64,000 bases of DNA. Source: Panorpa germanica. Lineage: Eukaryota; Arthropoda; Insecta; Mecoptera; Panorpidae. This document shows positions 35,483 to 47,095 of the stretch, in pieces. The stretch lies in NCBI GenBank assembly GCA_963678705.1, contig OY783205.1, positions 2,728,001 to 2,792,000 on the forward strand, read 5' to 3'. The position numbers and the translations under genes were made by a program. Under the pieces are notes generated by a model, which made no database searches, had not been told where the DNA came from, and was given only the letters and a program-made list of their open reading frames with translations. How positions within the stretch are numbered: position 1 is the first letter of the stretch; the number at the start of each line of letters is the position of its first letter.

Positions 35483-36300
35483 TCACTTTAATATACCTGA
35501 TACAACAGTGTCGTTTATAGGTATTGGGAAAAATGTTTGTGCTAGGTAGTTCTTTTGTGAGTGAGAGGTTTGCAAAGAATGTAAGGAATGTATCCCTTCA
35601 GACTTGTTAAACAGTGGATCGACTAAGTTGATATTTTCTTGATCAGAGGCAGCAATATTACCTGTGGCTTTTTTCAAAACAGGGCAGTCAAATTTTTCTA
35701 TGAAAGGGGTTTTGTGTAGATATTATATCTGTTGTTATTGAATTAGTTATTTGAGTTCTTGTAGTGCTTAGATCCAGAACTAATACATCTCCCTTATTAA
35801 ATGGTATTTTTAATTTCTTTGTTGGTGTTAGTAGGTTAGTTACGAGACTTATTTCGTTATGTACCAAACTCGTGACGGTTTCTTTAAAGGACTCCCATTG
35901 GCCTATATTCCCGTGGGGGGATGGTACGAGTATCTCTATATTTGGCAAGAAAACATCTGATCGACTATTGAACTTAAAGGATGAGGATTATTATTCAAGT
36001 GCAATTAGTTTATCATATTTGGCTACTATTTTGAAGTAATTTTCTTGAAAACCTATAACCCTACTTTGTTTTTTGTCGCTTTCAGTGATAGAACTGTTTA
36101 TTTTCATGTGCTTAAATTGCTCTAAGAGCGGAACAAGATAGGCCTTTTTAATCTTAATCACACAAAGATCGTAGTTATTGCGTTTATGTATGTCAGAGGT
36201 TTCACAATACGTACCATGTGGCTATAAGTCTTCCTTTAATGCAGCGCTCTTACTTTTTAATTTTTTTAGTGCTGACATGATGGAATAGTTCATTAGAGAA
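35483..36300 (-). pseudogene. BEL/Pao-type Gag relic, right-arm copy
   Basis: Mirror of 13,590-14,393 with the same stops. The two open segments (35,688-35,948 and 35,483-35,677) translate identically to those in the left arm. Confidence 0.5.
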
Positions 36301-37770
36301 TGAAATGAATGGACTTTAATATGGCAGTTTTTAGAAATGTTTAAGTGTAGTAATAAATTGAATTTAAATAGGGTATTTATTAAGGGTTGCTACCTGATCC
36401 CTTAAGTTTAATAAAAGTGGCGCCGTCCGGTCAAAGGATTGTGTTGAGGTATTTATCGTCTGGTACTTAAGGAGAGACGGTGAGGATTGTATTTCTATAA
36501 TAAAATTAACGAAAAACGATATTTTAACATTTTAGACTTATTATTACCCTTATTCTATATACAAACATTTGTTTGAACAAAAGTTTTGAAATTCAAAAAT
36601 ATTGAGACCCTAAATAATGTAGATCCTGTCAAAAAATTAGACCTGGGCGGTGTTGCCGATTTTGACTCTTCTATTTATCTGAGAATTAAATACCAAGACT
36701 ATTATTAATTAGTATTAGTATAGTTATGGTCGGAACAAGAGAAAAAAGAAATATTGAAAATTGACAAACTGGCGCGCTTTTGAAATAGGAATTCTATAAA
36801 CGGTGTTTTTTGACCAGTTGCTTAACGAAAAAGACACCAAATTATTGAAATAAAGAAATGATTCTAGTTTCAATGATAGCTACCGATGTTGTGAATAACA
36901 TATTAAAATTTACTACAATTCGGTTGAATAGTTTCATTTTTTCCTACAACACCATTCTGAAAAAAGTACTTTTGAAATAAATAAGAACAAAGTTTTAAAT
37001 ATGCTATGGCTATATGGCTATAGATATATGCTTAAACGGCTGTGGAAACGAAGCTATCGGCAATATTCTTAAAAAAAATTAAAATTATATTCTTAACAGA
37101 CAATACTTTCGAAATATCAATAATTAAAAAAATCGTTTTTTTGAAAATTCTAGTCCACCCTTAAATATGTCTAACATGAACGATGCGAAGTTGCGAGATT
37201 TTGTAAGGAAAGGATCAAGATGTATGATGTAAGTATTATATGATGCATGTGGATATTAAATTAAAGAAAGGATGTTGAATAAAATAAGCTGGACACGTAC
37301 CTGATTGTCTAGATTGTAGACTCGGATGGCAGCAAGCTAGTCTTCAGTGTAACGTTTCTCCGTCGATAGTACAACGGTATTGTGATATATATAATGTCGC
37401 AGAACTGGTTTCACAATTATTATTTTTAGGTAGTTGAATTAGGTAAAGAAAGTATTTATGCATGTGCATTTGAGTAGGATTGAAAAGGTTTGTGTTGGTA
37501 CGAACTCACTTGAGTGTAGAAAATAATGAACCAGCTTAAGCCATAAACACGTTTTGGTAAAAGAGAATCAGAATAATTTAGGGTGGGGGTAATAGCAGGG
37601 GTCTAACTAGCAGGTACATCTATCATTTCCAATAAGAAATAAACAACAATTGTACTATGGTTTTGAACCATAGATGGTGCTAATGTTGGTTTTCGTCCAA
37701 TTGCAATGGGTTTGTAATAAGCTTTTTTAAATGTGTTAGCAAAAGGCTGGTAAACTAATAATCAATTAAT
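36301..37770. other. Noncoding arm sequence
   Basis: Mirror of 12,111-13,580. No gene seen. Confidence 0.4.
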
Positions 37771-37774
37771 AATT

Positions 37775-38093
37775 TCAAAGTTCGATTTAGGGGCCCGGGG
37801 GTTGTGCTAGGAAGTTGAAATTTTATATATGGGCTACTTTCGTAAGTAATTTATAAATCGAAAAAAAAATTTTGAAAAAAAATCGGTGAAATAACGAATA
37901 AATTGAAAATATTTTATATTTTGTTGAAAAAAAATTATTTTTTTGTAAATTTTTACGAAAAATTATTTGTTTTTATATGTCAAATTTATATAGAACGATT
38001 TAAATATTTTAATTTAAAAATGGAATTAAAATTTGAAATGAAATTCAATTCACACAATAGATAGTCGTCGCTTGCGACGGGGGTAAACTCTAG
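37775..38093 (+). mobile_element. Helitron-like repeat (3' part), right-arm copy
   Basis: It ends gggggtaaactCTAG at 38,090-38,093 after the hairpin cgtcgcttgcgacg, with a T next in the flank. Mirror of 11,783-12,110. Confidence 0.6.
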
Positions 38094-38146
38094 TTTATAT
38101 ATAATCCAAATAATGTCTAATTTAGTTAAATTTCTAATTTAGTTTC

Positions 38147-38932
38147 CAAACCTTTATTAATATCAAACATTATAATATTTGTCTTAGTACCACCTTTCAG
38201 CTTCATATTTAATTCATTTAAGTGCGAGCACACGTCGATAAAGAACATGAGTTTTGAAATCCATTCAATGTTCATTATTTAAAAGAAGTCTAATTTCATC
38301 TAAACAATCAAAGAGTCTCTGAAGAACTCTTCCACAACTTAACCATCGGACGTTGTTGTATGTTACATCAGTAAAACATCGAGTGCAGATATTAAATTGA
38401 CTAGTTGTGTAACAAGAATCATAATACCGTCTAGTGACTTTAAACCGGCCTTTGCAGACAAAGCCTGTTGGTGTATGATACAATGAAAACCTAGAATACA
38501 TTGCGGGCACCATCAGTCGTTACAGAAACAATTCTGCAAGGATCAATTTCTTTTTCATCCTATCTATTCCTTTTGTTGTTGTTGCTAATAATGTTAGATT
38601 AACCATTTCTTCTTTGATATTATTTCCAACTGCGTAACGAATAAAAATTGCTAAACGCGCTGATCCAGTTATGACAATGCTCTCATCAAGACAGAGAGAA
38701 AATATACCGGAAAAATTTATGCCCATTTTTGCTGGAGACTTATATTTGTAGCCATTTCCAAGATTCTGTCTTTCACAGCGTTTCTAGCCAAACGCATATC
38801 TTTTATTCTTTTAAAGGGTGTTTTCATTGTTTTTAAAATGTTCAAACAAAATTGGTATTCGCCAACAATAAATGGTTTTCCGTGTTGCCCAATTACATTC
38901 GAGGCAACAAAAGATACACCAAATATATTGGA
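38147..38932 (-). pseudogene. hAT-like transposase relic, right-arm copy
   Basis: Mirror of 10,960-11,745. The open pieces (38,520-38,726 and 38,265-38,513) differ from the left copy by one residue (Phe/Leu in FSxCLDES). Confidence 0.75.
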
Positions 38933-38939
38933 CGACTAT

Positions 38940-39930
38940 TCATAAATAGGGAAGGAAACGAATATGATCTCACAAGATTATATTTTTTTGATTCCTTTAA
39001 CGGTGAAAGGGGCAAAATGACTATTTGAATTGTAAACATCTTTTTTAATATTGCAACTAATAATTACACAATAATAAACACTTGAGGTCCACATAGGTAG
39101 TTCGATATTTAATATTGACTTTTTGTATGCATAGTACAGTTTATACAAATGAACACATGGTTCATAAGCTCGTTGAAGTCTTAGCGCGTCCGCACACGGG
39201 TCGACTGATTTGCAACGCGAGTCCCAAACCGGTTCAGAACGTAATTGTGTTGGTACCTTGACTGTGTATACATACCTGTGATCTATAACTTTTCAATAGG
39301 GTGAAATCACCTTAGCGCTCTTTATCATAAGAGACAGTTTATATTATGTTATTTATTAATACACAACTGAGCGTTTGTATTCAAAATATGTTTCATACGT
39401 TGGTAGATAAAAGTGTCTCCATAAATTAATTTAGCTCTTTATAACCAATCATCCCTTTTACTAGTTCAATAGAGAAAGAGAGAGACTTATTTTTAATTAG
39501 TTTTCAGCGAAGAATAAAAACTAGTGTCGTGTGGAACACGGAAAGTTGTTTTAATCGCAGAGTAAAATCCAAATCGTATAAGGTTACTTGTTTCTAACTA
39601 ATGGAGTAATTTCGCGATGAAAATCAGGTTGGTTGTAATCCCTTGCTTATCCCTTCACTTATTCCACGTTATCTGTCAGCAACGGTAAATAATTGAGGAA
39701 CTGAAAGAGGCTTTTTGGATATTTGAGCAATACACTTGGGTTAATTATTATTGTTAAAGATTTGTTATTTTTACTTAATTTTGTTGGTATATTTAAATAA
39801 AGTTAGTTTTGATTGCTGTTTTTATAATGTTAAAAAAAACAAAGAAACTACCTTATGAATCCAGTTATGCCAATAGACTAGATGAATCTATAATATCAAT
39901 AAATATTTTCAATAATTTAGTTTATACTTG
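38940..39930. other. Noncoding arm sequence
   Basis: Mirror of about 9,961-10,950. No gene seen. Confidence 0.4.
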
Positions 39931-39931
39931 T

Positions 39932-40250
39932 TATAAAATCCTAATAGAAGTAGACAGGTCGCGGTAGAAAGGAGTATTTTGAAAGGAATAGACTGGCAAT
40001 CATGGAGGCAGAGAGAAGATAAGAAAGCGCAAGTGTGGAAAAGGAGCTAAGGAGAAGGGATAGGGAGATACAACAACAGGAGAGAATGGGAAAAATCGAA
40101 AAAAGCAACTACAATACAAGATATAAAAGGATTTGGGAAAGTAATGTACCTCAGTACCTTATAGAAAAAGATATAAAACACATAAGAAGGACAGCAAGGT
40201 TTAGATTGGGAATATATAAAAAAAGTACGTTTAGAAATTACTCATATTGA
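39932..40250 (+). pseudogene. LINE ORF2 C-terminal relic, right-arm copy
   Basis: Mirror of 9,642-9,960. The 71-codon open piece is identical at the protein level to the left copy. Confidence 0.5.
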
Positions 40251-40916
40251 AATTAACTTATTAAGAATTTAGTTGTAAAGCACTTCTTATTTATTAATTA
40301 ATATTTATACATATTGACATATTTTCAATGCATTTAATTTTTGTAAATAATAAATAACTGATTTAAAAATTAATTCTTTATATAATTGTTTATAATGTAA
40401 TATTTACAATTAATAATGATGACATCGCACGCCACTGGACTATCAGCGACATTATACATTAAATTGTAAACATCCAAAGTCGTTGAGTCCAAAGATGAGT
40501 GGACTAAAGATTAAGACAGAAGAAAGTTTATAGTTAAACAAATTAGGTTGTAATAAAACAAATATCATTAAGGATGAGTAAAAGTGATATTTGGATAAAT
40601 AAATATTTGTCTTTTGGAGATCGAGGGTTAAGCTCTATTTGTAATAAAACAAATATAAGATAATAAAGTCAATGAAAAAACAGAAGTGGAAGAAGGCGTA
40701 TTACAAAAGAGTATAAAAACACAAGAACCCGATGGAAAAGGGAACATTCAAATGTACAAACTCCATATTATCACTTTTAAGAACGATATTTACAACTGAA
40801 AGTAGACTATAAATTTTTAACACTTTGGCCTTCTCGGAGGGGCCGAATAATTTCACGATTGTTTTATAATTCTCTTTTTTTTATGTAATGTTGAGATTTC
40901 TATTTTTTTGTATAAA
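40251..40916. other. Noncoding outer end of the right arm
   Basis: Mirror of 8,975-9,641. No gene seen. Confidence 0.5.
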
Positions 40917-41660
40917 TCTACTATTATAATCTACTATTATAATGTTCGTAATGTTCCAATTTAACATGGAAAACTCATAAGAACTCATAGATATTTATAT
41001 ATATATATATATTTCCGGTAACAAAATCTGTATGGTATCTTCTAAACGGCGCCTACAAAGTTTTTTAAATTTTGATATTATGTAAAGGACGAATTTCTAA
41101 GACTTTCTACGTCCCTGAATTTTTCCCTGAATTTCCCTGGAACAAATTATTCTGGAAAAACTGGAAAATTCGAAAAAATACTTTTGCAAATATCTGACGA
41201 ACTAGAAAAGAAAGAAAACTGAAATTTGGTGTGTGTATTAAGGTATTCAATGCTGACATTTCTCAAAAATTAGAAATTCAAAAATTGAAAAAGGGGGGGT
41301 TACAGAAATTTGGGGGCCCGTTACGGAACTTTGGAGAAAGTTCATATTCTGGATTCTAGAATAATTAAGTATATTAATAATAAAAAAAATTTCAAAATTT
41401 CAAAATTTTATTGGGGGGCACGGGGGCAGTATTTTTCGAGAGTAAAAATTGTGCTAGAAAGTTAAAATTTTGTATATAGGCTAACCTTGGTAACTTATTT
41501 ACGAATCGAAAAAAAAAATCCCAAATTTTGAAAAAAAGTTGGTCATTTAACGCATAAATTGAAAATATTTTTTATTTTGATAAAAAAAAAATATTTTTTT
41601 AATCAATTTATATGTGTGTATATGTGCGCGAGTTTATTTATTATTTCAACTAGCAAACCC

Positions 41661-41678
41661 GGCGAACTCCGTTTCGCC
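41661..41678 (-). repeat. 3' hairpin of Helitron copy B
   Basis: The same 18-bp palindrome as in copy A, just before the CTAG terminus. Confidence 0.85.
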
Positions 41679-41899
41679 ATCAGATGGTTTCGTTTTATGT
41701 AACATTTCGTTTGGTGATTAAAAGATGAAGAAAATTTTTGTTTGTTTTATATTTGAAAAGGAAAAATTTTATTTCATTTCACAACAGTAATGAATTCATT
41801 TCGATTAGTGTTATTTAGTTGAACTTCTCTAAGTAAATGAAAGTGAATCCAAAGTGAATACTGAATCGAAGCGTTATACGTGTCCGCAAATTATCCGTT

Positions 41900-43546
41900 T
41901 CATTGAAGTGCTCTTTGGTAAACCACATTTTTTGTTTTTTGGTCTGACGTTAACACAAACAAAGCGGATGGTTTCCCAACTCGTGAACACGCAACGTATA
42001 ACTGCCCAAGTGAAAAACAATGATTTTCTAAATTTATCCCGCAAACACTAAGCGATTGGCCTTGCGACTTGTTAATTGTCATTGCGAACGCAAGGCGAAC
42101 TGGAAATTGCAATCGTTTGAAGTCAAACGGAAGATCAGTCGGAATCATTGGTATTCGAGGAATACATACATTTTCACCTGCGTACTTTCCGTTAATAATG
42201 GTTGCCTCAATCAAATTCGGCATAAGTGTTTTTATCGAAAGTCGAGTACCGTTGCAAAGTCGCGGTGGATTCAAACTACGCAATATCGTAATAACTGTAC
42301 CAACTTTGAGTTGCAAGTTATGTGGTGGAAATCCTGGTAACTCCAGAGAGTTCAAAAACTCCGTTGGATAATTTACTACATCATCGGGATTTGTTATGGA
42401 ATCAACGGATTTGTATGTCACCAAATCGCCAGCAATTTTTGATTGAATGGTGAAATTTAGTGCGTGTACATCATTATTCTTTGCGGCAAGAATTGCTCGT
42501 TGACTTAACCAAGCATAATTCTGATAATTCTCACTAATGTTTGGGAAAACATTTTCAATAAGAGCTAATTGAGAGTCTACAAATCGGCAAAAGTCGTTTG
42601 TAAGAGTAATTAATCCAGATGTCGCATTAACTGGGACTTTTCCATTTCCAACAGCTAACAATTGTTTGGAAAATTGTGCAGCACTTTGATCGTTTTGAAG
42701 TTGAACTCTCATATTAGTGGTTAGCGATAATGTTTTTACGTTATTCCATAAAGGTGATGCCTTCAGGCAAGCATTCAATTCATCTGCAGGCGTTCCACGG
42801 GGAATTACTGGCAACGTCTGCCTGAAATCGCCTGCCAACAATATCATCAAGCCGCCAAAGATGTTGTTATTTCGCCGAAGATCCTTCAGTGTGAAGTTAA
42901 GTGCTTCAAGTGATTTCTTATGTGCCATTGTGCACTTATCCCAAACAATGAAGTTGCATTGCATCAACAATTTTCCCATTGCACTGGATCGGGAAATATT
43001 GCATGTTGGAGTATCAATTGTGTTTAAATTGAGTGGCAACTTAAGCGCAGAATGTGCAGTACGACCGCCATCTAGAAGAGTCGCCGCAATTCCAGATGAT
43101 GCTAACGCCAAAGCTATGTTACATCTTGATCGAATAGTGGCCAAAATCAATGAAATGACAAATGTTTTCCCTGTTCCTCCAGATGCGTCCAGGAAGAATA
43201 GACCACCAGTATTATTGTCCACCGCTTGCATTAATGTTTCGTATACTTGTTTTTGCTGTTCATTCAGCAACGGCACATTATTTCGAACGAATTCCTGCAA
43301 TGTATCAACATTGTATTGCAGCTCTCTATTTAATTCTTGGTTGAATGCATCGTGCATCGATCGATTTGGCGCAATCATTCCTACTTCAATCAGTAGCTTG
43401 TTTGCAATAGTCAAGCATTGATCCTCAATCAGAATCAATCCTTCATTGTAGATTTCATCGGTAATTTGGATGTCAGGATTATTCGTTTGAATGCGCAAGC
43501 GATGCAAGATATCTTCACATATGTCGTCTTTGTATTTGTTCCATAA
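41900..43546 (-). pseudogene. Helitron copy B, PIF1-type helicase portion
   Basis: It is in the same frame as the Rep portion and follows TAG at 43547-43549. It starts LWNKYKDDICEDIL and has GGTGKTF, LLAGDFRQTLPVI and AFAMTINKSQGQSL. It differs from copy A by Glu for Lys in QITDEIYNEG. Motifs Ia to VI of a PIF1-like helicase appear intact. Confidence 0.9.
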
Positions 43547-46447
43547 CTAAATTGGTTGTGAAGGAAAACATGTGGTGATGATAATTGCGAACAGCGTTCG
43601 TATTTGGTACGCATTTGATGAAACAACTGAATCCGCAAATGTTAAATCCCAATGAGAATCGTTCTCCAGCAAACCCAATAGTTGACATGCTTCTCGATAT
43701 GTTTGGCATTGGTGGCCATTCACAGTTTTCAAATGCGCAAATGATTTTGGTCCACGTACATTTACCAACAGCAGTCGCAAATAAAAACATTCATCATTTC
43801 TAGGATGAACAGTATACATGCGACCTAGTGCATCAGTGGAAAACACCTGTGGCCAATCTGGAACTGGGGTTCCTTGTTTGCGACGTTGGAATTTCTTTGT
43901 TGATTGATTCCAAGTGTAATACTTGGGCATTTCAACGTACATCAGCGTCGCTGCGAATGGATCTGCTTCACTCATTGCAAAGAAGCTAGTCAATGTTGTC
44001 GATGGTGGTCTCTCAGCTCGTTGTGCCGCATTAGCCTCAGTGAAGTAAACTCTTTGGCCATTTTCCAAATGCACTGCTAAATGTACAACTGTGGGATATC
44101 TTTCATGAATTTGAAATGACAATAATCGCCACAGTGCTTCATTAGTACTGACGTATCTGCCCATTTGGAAGTTGCTGATTTCGTCATTCGCATTTTCCGA
44201 CGCAATACCAAACACAGCCATGTCGCTGCCTTTTGTGACGTACTTGCACAAATACTTGATTGATTTGGCCGAATGACAACTCTCAACGTTTGCATGTGTT
44301 TTGAAAATTCGTGATAGCAGCGGGCAATATGGTACAATGAATTCATTTCCGATCTCAATCTCTTGATTTTTAACTTTAACTTTAATAGTTCGACTATTAT
44401 CTTCTTTTGAACGCCGACGATAAACTGGATATCCATCGTTCCTTGTGACTGTTTCAGCAACTAACGGTCGCGGATATCGTTTTGTGCACTTTCCATCAGC
44501 CATGCAAGGCGATAATGGATTTAATGCACCGCACGGTCCATGCACCATCTGTGTCGTCACAATGTCGTGTAGATGGGGATCAGTGACTGGATCAGGAATT
44601 TCAGCTGATATGATGTCATCCACTTCATTTGAATGTAATTTGTTTAGCAACCAAATTAGGATATGAGCATGCGGTAGTCCACGCTTCTGCCATTCCACCG
44701 AGTACATATAACAACGTGTGTCACCAAAAACTCGATACTTAGTAAGCACATCCATCATAACCTTGAGTTTTTGCTGAAATACTCTGGCGATTATGTCATG
44801 GCGATCTTGCGGTTTTTGGCCCGGTTCCAACTCACGTTCAATTTCCGTCCACTTCGGATTGCATGTGAACGTAATAAATAAATCCGGAGTTCCATAATTT
44901 CGCACGTACGTCATAGCGTCTTGAGCGTATTCGTGCATGTGTCGTGGGCTTCCGATGTAAGATGATGGGAGAATCGTCAGACGTCCAATATTCTGAACAT
45001 CACCATCTGAATGAATAGCATCACGCAAGTGTATATAGTCCTCAGATCGTAGCTTTGCCTGATTGAATCGGATGAATGCTAAACGTTCGGTCTCGACTTT
45101 GACATACATGTCGACAGCGAATTGCTGGAATAGCCGACGGCACTTCAGAATGACATTCTCCTCATGTGTACGAATCATTATACGATACGCATAGTAATTC
45201 ATTGCGCTTAGATTTTTATTCGTTGATACACCTGAAAATGCAAAATTAAATGAATTGTTAATGGAAACCAATAATAGCAATAATAGCAATAATTAGTGTG
45301 TGAATATTGTACCAGTAATTGGATCTTCTACGACCATCTTCAACGTGATGTCGTATCCGTCTTGCCCTTGCCAATAAATGATTGGATATTGTAACGCATC
45401 GTACAAACGATGTGTCTCGTTTACACGATGCATGATATTGCTTCTTCGCTGAACGACAATGTCTCGCGATTTAGTTGGATCGCCAACAATAATTGCAGCA
45501 ACATCATTAACGGTGGAAGCATTGAATCTTCGCACATGTTCACCTGTTGGGGTACAATCCGCTCTTATGACAAATTTGTGCGTATCCGATGGCATTCGTT
45601 CCAATGCTGTTTTGAACATATTAACCACAGCATTATTAGCGTGAAAAAATGCTTGCAACTGTTCAATAATTCGTCTCTTTAACTGTTGTGTTCCCTGTAT
45701 ATTGCACCGCACATTCAGCTGATCCACCATCGACGAAATGAAATATATTTGCAGAAATTGATGCGGTTCATCTGGTGTTGGCACCATTGAACCATGCAAA
45801 ATGATATATTTGTCCTTGTATCTGTAATTGCAAACAATCATTTGTTGAAGAATACGGTGTAACTTCTGATCGTGTGATGGTGTAGTGTGTGGTGTATATG
45901 TAGTTGTTATGTGCTGCAATTCATTGTGTTGGTGTGAGTGATTGGTTATGTGTGTTGTATCTTTTACCTTGCAAGTCGGCATGAAGCCGCCTTCTCGAAT
46001 GATATTAGCTCCAAAGGAAGTCATGCGAAAGCAGTTATTGTATTCAAGGATGTGTTGAAGAAAATGGCTGGAATCGGGATCACTTCCATCGAACAATGGT
46101 TTCAGTGGCTGTGGTGGTGTAAGTAATGGATCCAGTTTGACTTTTCCACTTGCGCAGCACAATCCAGCCGTTTCTCTTTTGAACTTTAACGCATTGCAAT
46201 ATCGGCATATAGTCGTCGTTCGTCCAATATCTAAATTTTCATCATCACTGTAGTTCGCAGTGGGATCATATTGGAATGCCAAGCGATTGTATGATGCCAA
46301 TGATCTTCGTGTGCTCACGCGTTGTCTCAATCGGGCATTTTCTGTTATTATATTTTGTCTTTCTTTGCTTAAGTTCTGTGAATACAGTTGTTGCTGGCTT
46401 GCATGTCTTGCGCGGCGGCCGATGTTCGCACGTCGTCCTCTAGGCAT
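43547..46447 (-). pseudogene. Helitron copy B, N-terminal and HUH Rep portion (one spliced frame)
   Basis: Exon 1 (45,313-46,447) starts MPRGRRANIGRRARHAS and ends EDPITG. An 81-bp GT-AG intron (45,232-45,312) joins it in frame to VSTNKNLSAMNYYAYR. The Rep domain has PDLFITFTCNPKWTEIE, the HUH motif GLPHAHILIWLL (Trp intact) and KYLCKYVTKG with both tyrosines. Together with the helicase the full RepHel would be about 1,490 codons, a normal size, broken only by TAG 43547-43549. The position is within PSQPI-stop-LWNKY, where relatives encode an amino acid. Function without readthrough or suppression is doubtful. Confidence 0.88.
45232..45312 (-). other. Intron of Helitron copy B RepHel
   Basis: The donor is G|GTACAA and the acceptor TTTTCAG|GTGTATC on the minus strand. 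Splicing restores a continuous frame (EDPITG-VSTNKN) across an otherwise stop-containing 81 bp. The equivalent in copy A is 21,975-22,055. Confidence 0.75.
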
Positions 46448-47095
46448 TTTGGACTATGGACAGAGTGGTGAATGTAACCTTAAATGCACGATCCACATAA
46501 TTTACACAGTTCAACTTACCACCTTAAAGACAAATGCCTGCTGTTGAAATTGAATAAAAATTTGCACAATACACGTGATTGATTTGATGGTTTCCAATTT
46601 AAATGTTACGAAATGAATAACTTATTTTTTTAACTTTTTTTTCACAATTTCACAATGAACACAATACCGGTTTGTCACATGAAATTAATTAACTGAGCAG
46701 AGAATAATGAGTAGCTGTCAAACAATGTATCACGCACCGGCGCCTACTACTTAAAACACCGGTCTACTTAAAATATTGGTTTGTATATATGCTATGTATC
46801 AGAGTAGGCGCTGTATGTGAAAAAAGATTTTTCCGCTTCTCTGTTGAAATTTTTCCTGAATTCCTGAATTTTCTTTGCTATAAACCTCACGGAGCCCGAG
46901 ACCTTTCCAACGAATGCAAAACCGTGGAAATCGGTTCGTGTGTTCTGGAGTTATAACGTCAGGAAGGAAAACCCGACTTATTTTTATATAGTAGATTTAA
47001 AAATAGAACAGTTAAATATGAAATTTAATTACGAATTATTTTATTGGATTTAAATGATACACGCCAAAAAGACATCGCTCTGCGACGGGGGTAAA

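Larger units (their letters stand above)
29949..40917 (-). repeat. Right arm of the giant inverted duplication (10,969 bp)
   Basis: This is the reverse complement of the left arm without its Helitron and LTR insertions. The outer match ends at 40,917 with attttttTGTATAAAT against 8,975. It holds, from the inside out, the Helitron-like repeat, RT fragment, F-box/LRR-like gene, BEL/Pao relic, Helitron-like repeat, hAT relic and LINE relic. Confidence 0.95.
41650..46995 (-). mobile_element. Helitron copy B (5,346 bp)
   Basis: Its structure matches copy A: 5' TCTACTATATAAAAATAAGT at 46,995, 3' hairpin (41,661-41,678) and terminal CTAG at 41,650, inserted between A and T. The length is identical to copy A and only a handful of substitutions are visible, so the two copies are very recent relatives. 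It is less damaged than copy A but carries the same TAG between Rep and helicase. Confidence 0.95.
40917..47095 (+). mobile_element. Helitron-like repeat unit 1, split by Helitron copy B
   Basis: It starts TCTACTATTATAAT at 40,917, exactly where the palindrome arm ends, with A before TC as expected for a Helitron 5' end. The core at 41,290-41,640 contains the G-rich block and the gtgctagaaagtt segment. The element is split between A and T in tttcaA^Tttaaaaatag by Helitron copy B and resumes at 46,996, ending after tgcgacgggggtaaacc near 47,095. The same junction is unbroken at 48,528-48,545. Confidence 0.7.
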
